The position numbers were made by a program, and so were the translations under genes. Shown here piece after piece: positions 41,579 through 50,140 of a DNA stretch of 64,000 nucleotides. Location: the NCBI RefSeq assembly GCF_947500255.1, contig NZ_CANMRL010000005.1:62001-126000 (forward strand), written 5' to 3'. The stretch is from an uncultured Psychroserpens sp. GTDB lineage: Bacteria; Bacteroidota; Bacteroidia; Flavobacteriales; Flavobacteriaceae. The notes under the pieces are model-generated. The model did no database searches. It saw only the letters and a list, made by a program, of their open reading frames with translations, and was not told where the DNA came from. Within the stretch, counting starts at the first letter, position 1; the number at the start of each line of letters is the position of its first letter.

Positions 41579-43978
41579 TTAATAATTTAATTGTAATTGT
41601 AACATCACATTTCTTCCGAGGTCATCAGCAAAATATCTCAGTCTGTTTAAATATGATCTATAATTTGTGTCAAATATGTTATTGATAGATAGAGCTACAT
41701 TTAGCTTGGTGTGTTTAGTAATGTCAAAATCGACACTACTATAAAGATGTAATAAATGATAAGCAGGAGGAGGCGTACTAATATCTACCAAAACAGTTTC
41801 ATTTGTAGTGGCAATAAAGGTTTCAAAATTATAATCTGGAAACCTAGTTTGTTCAAACACCCACTCACTTTTTAAGCTTGTGGAAAAGTTATTCCATTTA
41901 GGGTTGACATATCTAATTTCATTCATTGTATTAAATGCAGGTATGTCAATTAATGCCGTATCATTTTTTAAATCGTCTCCTTTTATGAAAGACGATTTGT
42001 TTGTAAATCCTAAAGCCTTTGTAAATTTATAATTTAATGATAAGTCTATTCCATATAAAGCGGCATTGGTTTGTTGGTAACTCCAAACTGGAAAAGCACC
42101 TCTTATCGTTTGCTCAATTCCAGTAGGCTGCAAATACATGAAGTCTGTAATATTATTATAAAACACTTCAATTAATGCATTTAGGTCATTTTTTTCGTAA
42201 GAATAACTGGCTGATAAACGATTTGATAGTTCTTGATCAAGGCGTAAATCACCTAACTCTATTCTCGCGGCCGAATGATGTAAGCCATCACTAAACAATT
42301 CTGACGGATTTGGAGGTCTACTTGCTAAGGCATAATTTGCTGAAATAAAACTATTATCATTTAAATCATATTTTATACCACTTGCAAAGGAAAAATTATG
42401 GAAATTAAAAACAGGGTTAGTAAGGAGTTGAGTTCCTAAATCTTCAATAATAATTGAACCAAAATCTTCATCATAACCACGTTCTTCCCATCTACTAGTT
42501 TGATAGAATTTTTTAGCATCAATTCTATTAAAATCATATCGTATTCCTGCATCTAAAGTCAATCGATCGTTAATATCCCATTCTGAAGTGATATAAGTTC
42601 CAAAATCATAGCGTTGATAGTCTGGGATTAAACGTCTTACACCTGTATCTGGGTTAGCAAAATTATCTTGATAACGTCCCAGTACACCAAAATTTAATTT
42701 GTATATACTTTTTGCATCCAAAATAACATCTGCAGTCACTGTATGGGTTTGAAGTGTTAAATCTAAAGCTGGCTTATTTCTATCGTCACCTACACGAACA
42801 TCAAATTCAAAACGTTGGTTATTTTGATAATCATATTGCAACGTAAGCTTTCCAAAGTTTTTAAACCTCTGATAATAAGACGCTTTTAGTAAATGATGAG
42901 TAACTTCCTGCTTAGGGAAATTGATATCATAACTAAAATCGTCAACAACTAATGGCTGTTGCGTGTTAATAGCAGATACTAAATCGCTAATATTTCCTAT
43001 ATGCGACGCTCGTAAAATACCAATTTCATTATTCACATAACTATAGAACAATTCAAAACCACTTTCAAACTTTTTCTTACCACCATGAAATGATACACCT
43101 TTTGATGCATTGCCTGTATTGGTTAAGATATAATCTGGAGCTTCAAAATCTCCATTTTTTCTCAAACTAGCTTGAACGTTAGCAAACCATCCTGAGCTAA
43201 AATTTGAATTAAAGTTTGTCGTAATACTGTAACCTCTACCATTGGTTTGCCCACCAAGGATTGTTTTTCCATATATGGTATCTTTAAGTCTAATATTTGA
43301 AGGATTAATCACAATTATTCCTCCAATAGCATCTCCTCCATAGGCTAGTGTTCCTGAGCCTTTTATAACCGAAATCTGTTCTGCAGAATTTATATCAATA
43401 TTGGGAGCATGTTCAATACCCCATTCCTGATCTTGTAAGCGTACATTATTGTTTAAAATTAAAAGGCGACTACTGTGCATGCCATTTATCATAGGTTTAA
43501 CTATACTGTTACCTGTATTGATAGATGAGACACCAGAGACTTCTTTTAAGGCATCACCCAAATTTAAAGAACTATACCTGTCTAATGTTTTTGCTTTGAT
43601 TACAGTTTCTTGAGCCGTTTTCGTTTCCTTTTTTGTACTATTACCTTTAATAGAGACTTCATTTAGTTCTTCAATATGATGTTCTAAAACAATAGACTTA
43701 TAGACGTCACTTACAATGTTATAAGTAACTGTTTTTGTTTCACAACCAACATGAGAAATAACTAATGTTAATTCTCCTTTGCAAAGGTTTTCTATTTTAA
43801 ACTTACCGTCTAAATCAGAAACTATATAACGGTCAAAATTCTTGATATAGATGTTTGCTGAAGCTATAGGAGTATTGTCGTGAAAATCAGTAATTTCTCC
43901 TAATAACGTCAACGAACAATCTTGAGCATTGCTTATACCAAAAAGGGATACAACAATGCATAAAATATAATATTTCAT
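41579..43978 (-). CDS. TonB-dependent outer-membrane receptor
   Basis: A 799-residue receptor: signal peptide (YYILCIVVSLFGISNAQ), an N-terminal carboxypeptidase-like beta-sandwich (SANIYIKNFDRYIVSDLDGKFKIENLCKGE, about residues 20-100) common in Bacteroidota, the plug (TAQETVIKAKTLDRYSS, then SRLLILNNNVRLQDQEWGIEHAPNID and SVIKGSGTLAYGGDAIGGIIVIN), and a 22-strand barrel ending in a terminal aromatic-rich strand. The plug segment around NNNVRLQDQEWGIEHAP resembles zinc or metal-chelate receptors of the ZnuD type. Neighbours are a His-rich exported protein and a lipoprotein, supporting metal uptake, but the substrate is not proven. Confidence 0.9.
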   Translation of the reverse strand: MKYYILCIVVSLFGISNAQDCSLTLLGEITDFHDNTPIASANIYIKNFDRYIVSDLDGKFKIENLCKGELTLVISHVGCETKTVTYNIVSDVYKSIVLEHHIEELNEVSIKGNSTKKETKTAQETVIKAKTLDRYSSLNLGDALKEVSGVSSINTGNSIVKPMINGMHSSRLLILNNNVRLQDQEWGIEHAPNIDINSAEQISVIKGSGTLAYGGDAIGGIIVINPSNIRLKDTIYGKTILGGQTNGRGYSITTNFNSNFSSGWFANVQASLRKNGDFEAPDYILTNTGNASKGVSFHGGKKKFESGFELFYSYVNNEIGILRASHIGNISDLVSAINTQQPLVVDDFSYDINFPKQEVTHHLLKASYYQRFKNFGKLTLQYDYQNNQRFEFDVRVGDDRNKPALDLTLQTHTVTADVILDAKSIYKLNFGVLGRYQDNFANPDTGVRRLIPDYQRYDFGTYITSEWDINDRLTLDAGIRYDFNRIDAKKFYQTSRWEERGYDEDFGSIIIEDLGTQLLTNPVFNFHNFSFASGIKYDLNDNSFISANYALASRPPNPSELFSDGLHHSAARIELGDLRLDQELSNRLSASYSYEKNDLNALIEVFYNNITDFMYLQPTGIEQTIRGAFPVWSYQQTNAALYGIDLSLNYKFTKALGFTNKSSFIKGDDLKNDTALIDIPAFNTMNEIRYVNPKWNNFSTSLKSEWVFEQTRFPDYNFETFIATTNETVLVDISTPPPAYHLLHLYSSVDFDITKHTKLNVALSINNIFDTNYRSYLNRLRYFADDLGRNVMLQLQLNY

Positions 43979-44014
43979 TGAAAATTATTTAATGTAAAGA
44001 TGCTATTCTTAAAA

Positions 44015-44347
44015 TTACATTAAAGAAGGAGGACCTCTTAAATATGAGGGTAAGTGCTGATGACTTTTTAAGAAATTATGATAAGTAGTAATAGGTTTAT
44101 ATAACTTATCATTCGCTGTTAAGGAATAATTTTCTAGTTGAATATATAGACTATTACTTAGCTTAAACTTATAAAATTCGCAGTCAATATCAATATTATG
44201 AAAATGCGTTTGATTTTTAATAAAACAAACCTCATGTTCATGACTGCTTAAAGCATGGGAAAACTTGACAACAGAAGGCAACACCAATACAAATGCTAGC
44301 AATAATGATGCAAGTCTAATAGAGATATGTTGTTTTACGTTTGCCAT
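44015..44347 (-). CDS. Small exported His-rich protein of the TonB operon
   Basis: A 110-residue protein with an N-terminal hydrophobic segment (LASLLLAFVLVLPSVVKF), followed by a His/Cys-rich part: SSHEHEVCF, THFHNIDIDCEF and KSHQHLP, then LRGPPSLM at the C-terminus. HxH and HxHxxxxC-type groupings suggest binding of zinc, copper or another soft metal. It overlaps the DUF6787 stop by one base (TAATG) and lies 36 bases before the receptor, so all are co-transcribed. Either anchored or secreted; function unassigned. Confidence 0.68.
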   Translation of the reverse strand: MANVKQHISIRLASLLLAFVLVLPSVVKFSHALSSHEHEVCFIKNQTHFHNIDIDCEFYKFKLSNSLYIQLENYSLTANDKLYKPITTYHNFLKSHQHLPSYLRGPPSLM

Positions 44348-44844
44348 TAATTAATAAATTTCCCTAAACCAAAGCGTTTGAGCATTTTCTTTTCAAATTC
44401 CCAGAAAAACTTAAATTGACCAAAGAGCCAACCAAAAGTCACTAGCAGAATTTGGTAGAAAATTAGGCCAATGATAATGAATAAAACCCAATAAACAAAA
44501 GGATTTAAATTTTCTTTAGTAATTCCTAAAAGATCCATTATTGGTCGTCCTACATATACCGAAGAGGAGCCAGTAATGGCAAATACAATGAAAATTCGAA
44601 TCATTTCCCAACGATACTTAACGATCCACTTATTCTCCAATTTCTTAAAAATAAATAGTGTTAATTTGAGCAATAAAAAAAACAATACCACAGAAAGCAC
44701 TATTGTTATTGAAATGTGATAAGACTTTGTAAATACAAATGATAACTTATAAGCACTGTATCCTAAACCTATTAGTCCTAATATAGGAAAAATAAGGTGC
44801 CAATTTTGTTGTATGTCCCAATTTGATTTGAAGTCTTTAAACAT
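44347..44844 (-). CDS. DUF6787-like membrane protein
   Basis: A 165-residue protein with four hydrophobic segments (HLIFPILGLIGLGYSAYKL, ISITIVLSVVLFFLLLKLTLF, IRIFIVFAITGSSSVYVG, YWVLFIIIGLIFYQILLVTFGWLFG). A conserved GRPIMDLLGI motif and terminal FEKKMLKRFGLGKF agree with the DUF6787 group of Flavobacteria. First gene of the TonB-receptor operon with the promoter at 44862-44869. Function unknown. Confidence 0.72.
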   Translation of the reverse strand: MFKDFKSNWDIQQNWHLIFPILGLIGLGYSAYKLSFVFTKSYHISITIVLSVVLFFLLLKLTLFIFKKLENKWIVKYRWEMIRIFIVFAITGSSSVYVGRPIMDLLGITKENLNPFVYWVLFIIIGLIFYQILLVTFGWLFGQFKFFWEFEKKMLKRFGLGKFIN

Positions 44845-44861
44845 AGCTTGTTTTTGCTATG

Positions 44862-44869
44862 CAAAGATA
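44862..44869 (-). promoter_or_regulatory. -7 promoter element of the TonB-receptor operon
   Basis: Minus strand TATCTTTG (TAnnTTTG), 17 bases before the start codon at 44844. CAAA at 44886-44889 is a possible -33, spacing 16. Confidence 0.5.
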
Positions 44870-44871
44870 CT

Positions 44872-45300
44872 CTAAATTCTAGGAACAAATGTAGATAATT
44901 GCTGTTTGTATGTTAATTGGAAATAAATAAAATAATTATAAAGTTTATAGTTTACATCATAGCCATAATCAACATTAGCTCTGTAATCAATTGGTAATTC
45001 GTAAAGGCTAGGATCAAATCTGTTAACCTGCAAAACTCTAGTATTCCACTCCTGTACAAGGATTCTGTTTCTTGCTTCAAGAAATGATTGAGAGTAATAA
45101 CCTTCAGGTCTGGCAATAGAAGCAAGCCACCCGTTAAAACCAGGTTCAATAATTATAATTTCATATTCAATATCATCGTTAGATATTCTAACAATATCTT
45201 CTTCAGGTACATCTGCAAGATCAGGTTCGTTTGTTGTTTGCGTTGCCCCACAATTAAATAACAAAAATGTTAATACAAAAAGGGTTAAAAAATGTTTCAT
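44872..45300 (-). CDS. DUF6146-like lipoprotein
   Basis: A 142-residue lipoprotein (MKHFLTLFVLTFLLFNCGA, lipobox FNC) from ATG 45300; the ORF track adds ten codons. The mature part has an acidic linker (DLADVPEEDIVRISNDDIEYEIIII) and a conserved-looking core GFNGWLASIARPEGYYSQSFLEARNRILVQEWNTRVL. This fits the DUF6146 group of Flavobacteria; function unknown. It ends 27 bases before the next gene on the same strand, where that gene's promoter sits. Confidence 0.75.
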   Translation of the reverse strand: MKHFLTLFVLTFLLFNCGATQTTNEPDLADVPEEDIVRISNDDIEYEIIIIEPGFNGWLASIARPEGYYSQSFLEARNRILVQEWNTRVLQVNRFDPSLYELPIDYRANVDYGYDVNYKLYNYFIYFQLTYKQQLSTFVPRI

Positions 45301-45457
45301 TGTTTTTTCTTTTAAAGTTACAAAAATCATTCCGAAGCACTATGTACTTTTTAGATTTCAATTATTAGTTTTTTTGATATATCAAAAGTATGAGGCAAAT
45401 GTCTCTTTGAAAAACAGCAATGAGTGAATACCGTATTTGAATGAGTGAATTGGATAT

Positions 45458-45486
45458 AAAAAAAGCCAAACACAAGGTTTGGCTTA
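45458..45486 (-). terminator. Terminator after the DUF937 gene
   Basis: AAGCCAAAC (45463-45471) pairs with GTTTGGCTT (45477-45485) over five bases, and the minus strand continues with TTTTTTTATA. It matches the end of the gene at 45510. Confidence 0.8.
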
Positions 45487-45509
45487 AATATATCAACGTG
45501 TAAGTTGTT

Positions 45510-46145
45510 TTATTTCCCGAAAAGTCCACCTAGCAAACCTCCAAGTCCGCCTTTTTTCTTAGAGTTCCCTAAAACCATTCCTGCAACATCATCAATAACA
45601 CTTCCATCACCATCGGCATCTAAAATCTTCTCTAAGAAACCTTGTTCTTTTTGAGCGCTATTTCCTCCAAGTAAACCACCTAATAAACCACCTAAATCAT
45701 TTGGTGAACTTACATTGTTTTGTCTTGTTTGTTTTCCTAAAACACCCATTAATATTGGTGCAGCAACTTTAAGAATATTGCCAACAGATCCAATATCTAT
45801 ACCAGATTTTTCACCGATAATTTTTTCAACACCTTGTCTTCTGTTGCCTAGAACATGTCCTAAAATTTTATCACCATCAGTTTTTACCTCTTCATTAACT
45901 CCGCCACCAAATAAGCCGCCAAGATTGTCTAAAATGCTTCCATCGTGTTTGCCTTTTAGTGCTCCCATTAACCCTTCAGCGCCTTGAGGTGTAGCTGCAT
46001 TTCGCTCCATAGCTTTCATTAACACTGGTAGTGCCATAGTTAATACATCTTGGGTTTTGTTTTGTGGTTGTCTTGTTTCGTTCGATACACCACTAATTAT
46101 TGTTTTACCGAGGTCACTGTTTAATAAGTCTAAAATTCCTGACAT
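45510..46145 (-). CDS. DUF937 family protein
   Basis: A 211-residue protein with repeated Gly/Leu-rich blocks (GSVGNILKVAAPILMGVLGKQTRQNN and GGLLGGLLGGNSAQKEQGFLEKILDADGDGSVIDDVAGMVLGNSKKKGGLGGLLGG). The helical Leu/Ala-rich blocks and DxDxDGSVIDD loop are typical of DUF937, a family of unknown function without enzyme motifs. No signal peptide. Gly-rich C-terminus (GGLGGLLGGLFGK). Alone between two terminators. Confidence 0.82.
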   Translation of the reverse strand: MSGILDLLNSDLGKTIISGVSNETRQPQNKTQDVLTMALPVLMKAMERNAATPQGAEGLMGALKGKHDGSILDNLGGLFGGGVNEEVKTDGDKILGHVLGNRRQGVEKIIGEKSGIDIGSVGNILKVAAPILMGVLGKQTRQNNVSSPNDLGGLLGGLLGGNSAQKEQGFLEKILDADGDGSVIDDVAGMVLGNSKKKGGLGGLLGGLFGK

Positions 46146-46196
46146 AATTTATTTGAATAAAGTTAATATAAATTGGACATTCAATTTACGAAAAAA

Positions 46197-46228
46197 AGTC
46201 CTAACATATATTAGGACTCCTTTTTTTT
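46197..46228. terminator. Terminator downstream of serA
   Basis: AGTCCTAA (46197-46204) pairs with TTAGGACT (46211-46218) over six bases; T runs follow on both strands (CCTTTTTTTT on plus, TTTTTTTCG on minus). Confidence 0.85.
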
Positions 46229-46251
46229 GTTTTGGTCACAATTTTGACCAA

Positions 46252-47202
46252 TTAATTCAAAATACTAATGATTTGATCTGCTAATTCTGTTCCGATTCTA
46301 TCTTGCGCTTCGTTTGTTGCAGCTCCAATATGAGGGGTTAAAGAAATGCGTCCATTCATCAAGACTTGAACAGCAGGAGTTGGTTCTTCTTCAAAAGTAT
46401 CTAAACCGGCAAAAGCAACTTTGCCAGACTCTATAGCTTTGACCAAAGCAACTTCATCAATAACACCACCACGTGCAGCATTAACTATTCCAACACCATC
46501 TTTCATTAGATTGAATTGTTTATCTCCAATAACATATTCTTTCTGTGCTGGCACATGTAAAGTAATGAAGTCTGCATGTTGTAAAACATCTTTCATTGGT
46601 TCTGTCTCAATTTCCACGTTGATAAACTGTCCGTTATAAAATTCAACTTTCACATTCGCCTTACCTACAAATTTATCGCTAGCAATAACTTTCATTCCAA
46701 TACCCAATGCAATCTTTGCAACTTCACGACCAATTCTTCCGAATCCAATAATACCAAGTGTTTTCCCTCGTAATTCTACACCTTTAGCGTAGTTTTTCTT
46801 TAGGGCTTTAAATTTTGTATCACCATCTAAGGGCATGTTCCTATTCGAATCGTGTAAAAAACGAACACCTCCAAATAAGTGGGCAAAAACTAGCTCTGCA
46901 ACAGATTGAGAAGACGCTGCAGGAGTATTAATAACATGTTTCCCTTTACTGCGAGCATATTCAACATCAATATTATCCATGCCAACACCGCCACGACCAA
47001 TTATTTTCAAATTAGCACAAGCGTCGATCAAGTCTTTTCTAACTTTAGTCGCACTTCTTACTAGAAGAACATCAATGTCATTCTCATTTATAAAATTGGT
47101 TAATTGTTCTTGGGCAACAGTTGTAGTTAGAACTTCAAAACCAGCATTTTCTAATGCTGTAATTCCGCTTTGCGAAACACCATCGTTTGCTAATACTTTC
47201 AT
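46252..47202 (-). CDS. serA: D-3-phosphoglycerate dehydrogenase (short form)
   Basis: A 316-residue NAD-dependent dehydrogenase of serine synthesis. The dinucleotide site is GIIGFGRIGREVAKIALG, and NAARGGVIDE and LTPHIGAATNEA supply the catalytic Arg and His. The protein lacks the C-terminal ACT or regulatory domain of longer forms, so serine feedback through ACT is not expected. It starts 10 bases after the serC stop and is followed by a terminator, forming a serC-serA operon that makes 3-phosphohydroxypyruvate and then phosphoserine. Phosphoserine is also the known substrate of CapA cysteate synthases. Confidence 0.92.
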   Translation of the reverse strand: MKVLANDGVSQSGITALENAGFEVLTTTVAQEQLTNFINENDIDVLLVRSATKVRKDLIDACANLKIIGRGGVGMDNIDVEYARSKGKHVINTPAASSQSVAELVFAHLFGGVRFLHDSNRNMPLDGDTKFKALKKNYAKGVELRGKTLGIIGFGRIGREVAKIALGIGMKVIASDKFVGKANVKVEFYNGQFINVEIETEPMKDVLQHADFITLHVPAQKEYVIGDKQFNLMKDGVGIVNAARGGVIDEVALVKAIESGKVAFAGLDTFEEEPTPAVQVLMNGRISLTPHIGAATNEAQDRIGTELADQIISILN

Positions 47203-47212
47203 TTAATTTTAT

Positions 47213-48274
47213 TTATGCTTTTCTTTCTAATTCACTCATAACGTCTACAAGAATACCAACGCTTTCTAGCGACAAAGCATTATACATAGATGCTCGGTAG
47301 CCACCAACACTTCTATGACCATTAAGGCCATTTATTCCAGCTTCTTTAACCATAGTTTCAAAGGTTTCTTTTAAATGGTCATTAGCTAAAGTAAATGTAG
47401 CATTCATGGTTGATCGATCTGCCTTTGTAGAAAACCCTTTAAATAATGGGTTGAGATCAATTTCTGAATAAATTAACTGGGCTTTTTTATCATTTTCTTT
47501 TTCTATAGCAGCTATACCTCCAAGGTCCTTTAGCCATTGTAAGGTTAGCATAGATACGTACACCGAAAAAACAGGAGGTGTATTAAACATACTGCTTTTG
47601 CCTATGTGTACTTTATAATCCATCATAGAAGGAATTTTTCGTGACACTTTTCCTAAGACATCTTCTTTAACAACAACTAGAGTTGCTCCTGCAGGTCCCA
47701 TGTTTTTTTGAGCTCCAGCATAGATCAAGTCGAATTGCGAAAAATCCAATTGGCGTGAAAAAATGTCGCTACTCATATCACAAACCATGGGAATAGGAGA
47801 GTTAGGGAATTCTTTCATCTGTGTTCCAAAAATGGTGTTATTGGATGTACAGTGAAAATAGTCATAATCTGTTGGGATATCATATCCTTTAGGGATATAA
47901 TTATAATTAGCATCTTTAGACGAAGCTACTTCATAGATGTCGTCATATATTTTAGCTTCTTTTATAGCTTTGTCACTCCAAGTTCCAGTATTAAGATATC
48001 CTGCTCTTTTTTCGAGCATGTTGAGTGCTACCATTAAAAACTGTGTACTTGCACCTCCTTGTAAGAATAACGCTTTATAACCTTTACCTTCAAGTCCAAG
48101 TAATTCTAAAGCCAGCGCTCTTGCATTCTCCATCACGTCTACGAAGGGCTTGCTTCGATGTGATATTTCTAAGAGTGATAATCCATTGTCAAAATTTATC
48201 ACTGCTTCAGAAGCTTTCTGTAGTACTTCACCAGGTAAAATACATGGACCCGCACTAAAATTATGTCTTTTCAT
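47213..48274 (-). CDS. serC: Phosphoserine aminotransferase
   Basis: A 353-residue class V aminotransferase that makes O-phosphoserine from 3-phosphohydroxypyruvate and glutamate. Visible markers are RHNFSAGPCILP at the start, FLQGGAST (phosphate-binding loop), CDMSSDIFS and the PLP lysine in AGAQKNMGPAG, and the C-terminal NGHRSVGGYRASMYNA. First gene of serC-serA. No clear promoter motif in 48275-48379; the nearest candidate is a degenerate CACCTTTG. Confidence 0.95.
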   Translation of the reverse strand: MKRHNFSAGPCILPGEVLQKASEAVINFDNGLSLLEISHRSKPFVDVMENARALALELLGLEGKGYKALFLQGGASTQFLMVALNMLEKRAGYLNTGTWSDKAIKEAKIYDDIYEVASSKDANYNYIPKGYDIPTDYDYFHCTSNNTIFGTQMKEFPNSPIPMVCDMSSDIFSRQLDFSQFDLIYAGAQKNMGPAGATLVVVKEDVLGKVSRKIPSMMDYKVHIGKSSMFNTPPVFSVYVSMLTLQWLKDLGGIAAIEKENDKKAQLIYSEIDLNPLFKGFSTKADRSTMNATFTLANDHLKETFETMVKEAGINGLNGHRSVGGYRASMYNALSLESVGILVDVMSELERKA

Positions 48275-48379
48275 TTATGTAGATTTTAATTCCGAATTAA
48301 CGAAAAAATAAGTTGTATTTTCACTTCTCACAAAGGTGGTGATTTCTGCTAAAAAACGAGATATAATATCGATATTTTA

Positions 48380-49441
48380 TTAACAGATTGTCAACGAAAA
48401 CGTAATAGTGTCTATGGCATCGGCATATTCCCATAAGTTAGGCAATTGTGTTTGGCCAAATTTAATTTCATTGTCTAGTATGCCATTACCAACAACACAT
48501 TGAATACGTTCTGCCTTCTCTTTCAAAATGTTTGTCAATTGTTTTTTTGACTTGTAATGTTCATAAAAAACTGTCGCGATAGGAGAAGAGAAATTGTCAT
48601 CTTCTTTAACCATCAGAAACCCATTTTCTAACATTTCAAATTCGCTCATTAAATACACAGCCTTGTTATAATCATAATTGTTGGCATATTTTGCTTGGTT
48701 TATGATTGGATTCCAGTCATACATTCCTTTAAAGAAATTGTCAAAGTCATATCCTTCAGGAACAAACAATTTGGATACATTTCGGCACCCTAAACCATAA
48801 TATCTAAAAATATCTTCAGAAAGTGCTTTCAGATCGTTTTCGGTTTCATTTCCAGTTAATACAGCTACTGAGTTTCGATTCTTTCTAATGATTGAAGGTT
48901 TGTTTTTAAAATAATATTCAAAGTAGCGCGCAGTATTATCACTTCCTGTAGCAATAACAGCATCGAAATTGTCTAGTTTGCCTTCGGTAAATGAAATTCG
49001 TCCTTTAAATTCAGGTTCTACATGCTCTAAATATTTGGCTAAATAGGGCAAAAGATGCTTGTCATTAGACGATTGTTTTACCAAAACATTTTGACCAGAA
49101 ATTAATACAGACAAGAAATCATGAAAACCTACCAACGGAATATTTCCTGCCATAATAATAGCTATGTTCTTTAAGTTTTCGGTAGTAAACTTATACTTTG
49201 ACAACCATTGTTTAATATTATTGTTAGTCAATTGGTTAGACCATCCGTCTAAAGCAAATAATATATTTTCTTTTGTAAACCAGCCGTTATGTTCTTGAGT
49301 TAATTTGATTTGATGTTTAAAGCCGTCAAAAAACAAATCATTATTGATAATGTCGTCTTTTTTTTTGATGCCTTCTGAAGAAAACTGACTTAAAAACTCG
49401 CCTAGTTTAGAAAAAGCGTTAATTCTTTGTTGTAAATCCAT
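48380..49441 (-). CDS. LuxC-type acyl-CoA reductase
   Basis: A 353-residue protein from ATG 49441 (ORF track adds 19 codons that would read through the ferredoxin promoter). It belongs to the LuxC / acyl-CoA reductase group: [61 protein letters not shown] and catalytic Cys in [11 protein letters not shown]. Such enzymes reduce acyl-CoA or acyl-ACP to aldehyde with NADPH. The fatty aldehyde might enter wax, cuticle or lipid pathways; no luxA/B or synthetase is close. Divergent from ferredoxin, sharing overlapping promoters. Confidence 0.82.
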   Translation of the reverse strand: MDLQQRINAFSKLGEFLSQFSSEGIKKKDDIINNDLFFDGFKHQIKLTQEHNGWFTKENILFALDGWSNQLTNNNIKQWLSKYKFTTENLKNIAIIMAGNIPLVGFHDFLSVLISGQNVLVKQSSNDKHLLPYLAKYLEHVEPEFKGRISFTEGKLDNFDAVIATGSDNTARYFEYYFKNKPSIIRKNRNSVAVLTGNETENDLKALSEDIFRYYGLGCRNVSKLFVPEGYDFDNFFKGMYDWNPIINQAKYANNYDYNKAVYLMSEFEMLENGFLMVKEDDNFSSPIATVFYEHYKSKKQLTNILKEKAERIQCVVGNGILDNEIKFGQTQLPNLWEYADAIDTITFSLTIC

Positions 49442-49447
49442 ATTGCG

Positions 49448-49479
49448 TTTGGTTATACGATGTTTTGGCTTTATTTTTG
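49448..49479 (+). promoter_or_regulatory. Promoter of the ferredoxin gene
   Basis: TATTTTTG (49472-49479, TAnnTTTG) with TTTG (49448-49451) 20 bases upstream. The ATG is at 49522. Confidence 0.55.
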
Positions 49480-49485
49480 CAACTG

Positions 49486-49493
49486 CAAATTTA
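49486..49493 (-). promoter_or_regulatory. -7 promoter element of the LuxC-type gene
   Basis: Minus strand TAAATTTG (TAnnTTTG), 44 bases before ATG 49441. It lies six bases from the ferredoxin -7 on the other strand, so the two promoters face each other. Confidence 0.5.
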
Positions 49494-49521
49494 CGCAAGC
49501 TTATTTAAAAGAAAAATTACT

Positions 49522-49875
49522 ATGGCAATTATAATAACAGATGAGTGTATCAACTGTGGCGCATGTGAACCTGAATGTCCTAATACTGCGATATATGAAG
49601 GTGCAGATGATTGGAGATACAAAGATGGTACGAGTTTAGGAGGACATGTCGTTTTACCAAACGGTAATGCTGTTAATGCAGATGAAGCGCAAGAGCCTAT
49701 TAGCGATGAGATTTATTATATCGTTCCCGATAAATGTACAGAATGTAAAGGGTTTCATGAAGAGCCACAATGTGCAGCTGTATGCCCTGTAGATTGTTGT
49801 GTTCCTGATGATGACCATGTGGAAACAGAAGAGGTATTGCTTGGAAAGCAACGCTTTATGCATCCTGATGATTAA
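49522..49875 (+). CDS. Dicluster [4Fe-4S] ferredoxin
   Basis: A 117-residue electron carrier with two cysteine motifs: [12 protein letters not shown] at residues 9-20 and, after a 50-residue insert, [21 protein letters not shown]. Both are consistent with [4Fe-4S] binding, the second with an expanded loop as in bacterial dicluster ferredoxins. It accepts electrons in the cytoplasm; the divergent acyl-CoA reductase uses NADPH, so no direct link is proved. The ORF track starts at a TTG (49465) that lies in the promoter; ATG 49522 is used. A terminator follows at 49906. Confidence 0.92.
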   Translation: MAIIITDECINCGACEPECPNTAIYEGADDWRYKDGTSLGGHVVLPNGNAVNADEAQEPISDEIYYIVPDKCTECKGFHEEPQCAAVCPVDCCVPDDDHVETEEVLLGKQRFMHPDD

Positions 49876-49905
49876 ACAATACAAAACCATTTAATTATAA
49901 AATTG

Positions 49906-49935
49906 AATCCCAAGTTTATTGCTTGGGGTTTTTTG
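49906..49935 (+). terminator. Terminator after ferredoxin
   Basis: AATCCCAAG (49906-49914) pairs with CTTGGGGTT (49922-49930, one T-G pair) and continues into TTTTTG. Confidence 0.75.
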
Positions 49936-49949
49936 TTTAAATTGCCTTT

Positions 49950-50078
49950 ATGGAACACAAAGACAAAGAAGAGTATAACGGATTTTGGAAGCACTTAGGT
50001 TGTACGCTTATGATTGTTACAGGTTGCGTATTTCTTTATGTGATCTATATCATACTGAAATTAATCTTTTTAAGATAA
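49950..50078 (+). CDS. 42-residue single-pass membrane microprotein
   Basis: This ORF is missing from the track. From ATG 49950 it reads MEHKDKEEYNGFWKHL, then one hydrophobic helix (TLMIVTGCVFLYVIYIILKLIF) and ends LR at TAA 50076-50078. The charged N-terminus, a Cys before and in the helix, and a basic end fit a small N-in membrane protein. It sits between two terminators with no other gene, which supports expression as its own unit. Function unknown. Confidence 0.6.
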   Translation: MEHKDKEEYNGFWKHLGCTLMIVTGCVFLYVIYIILKLIFLR

Positions 50079-50098
50079 TACTGAGCAAAAACATAAAG

Positions 50099-50127
50099 AT
50101 CCTAAGCAATAAGCTTAGGATTTTTTT
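50099..50127 (+). terminator. Terminator after the microprotein
   Basis: ATCCTAAGC (50099-50107) pairs with GCTTAGGAT (50113-50121) over five bases and runs into TTTTTT. It lies in front of the next start codon at 50141. Confidence 0.8.
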
Positions 50128-50140
50128 GTTTAATAATGCA

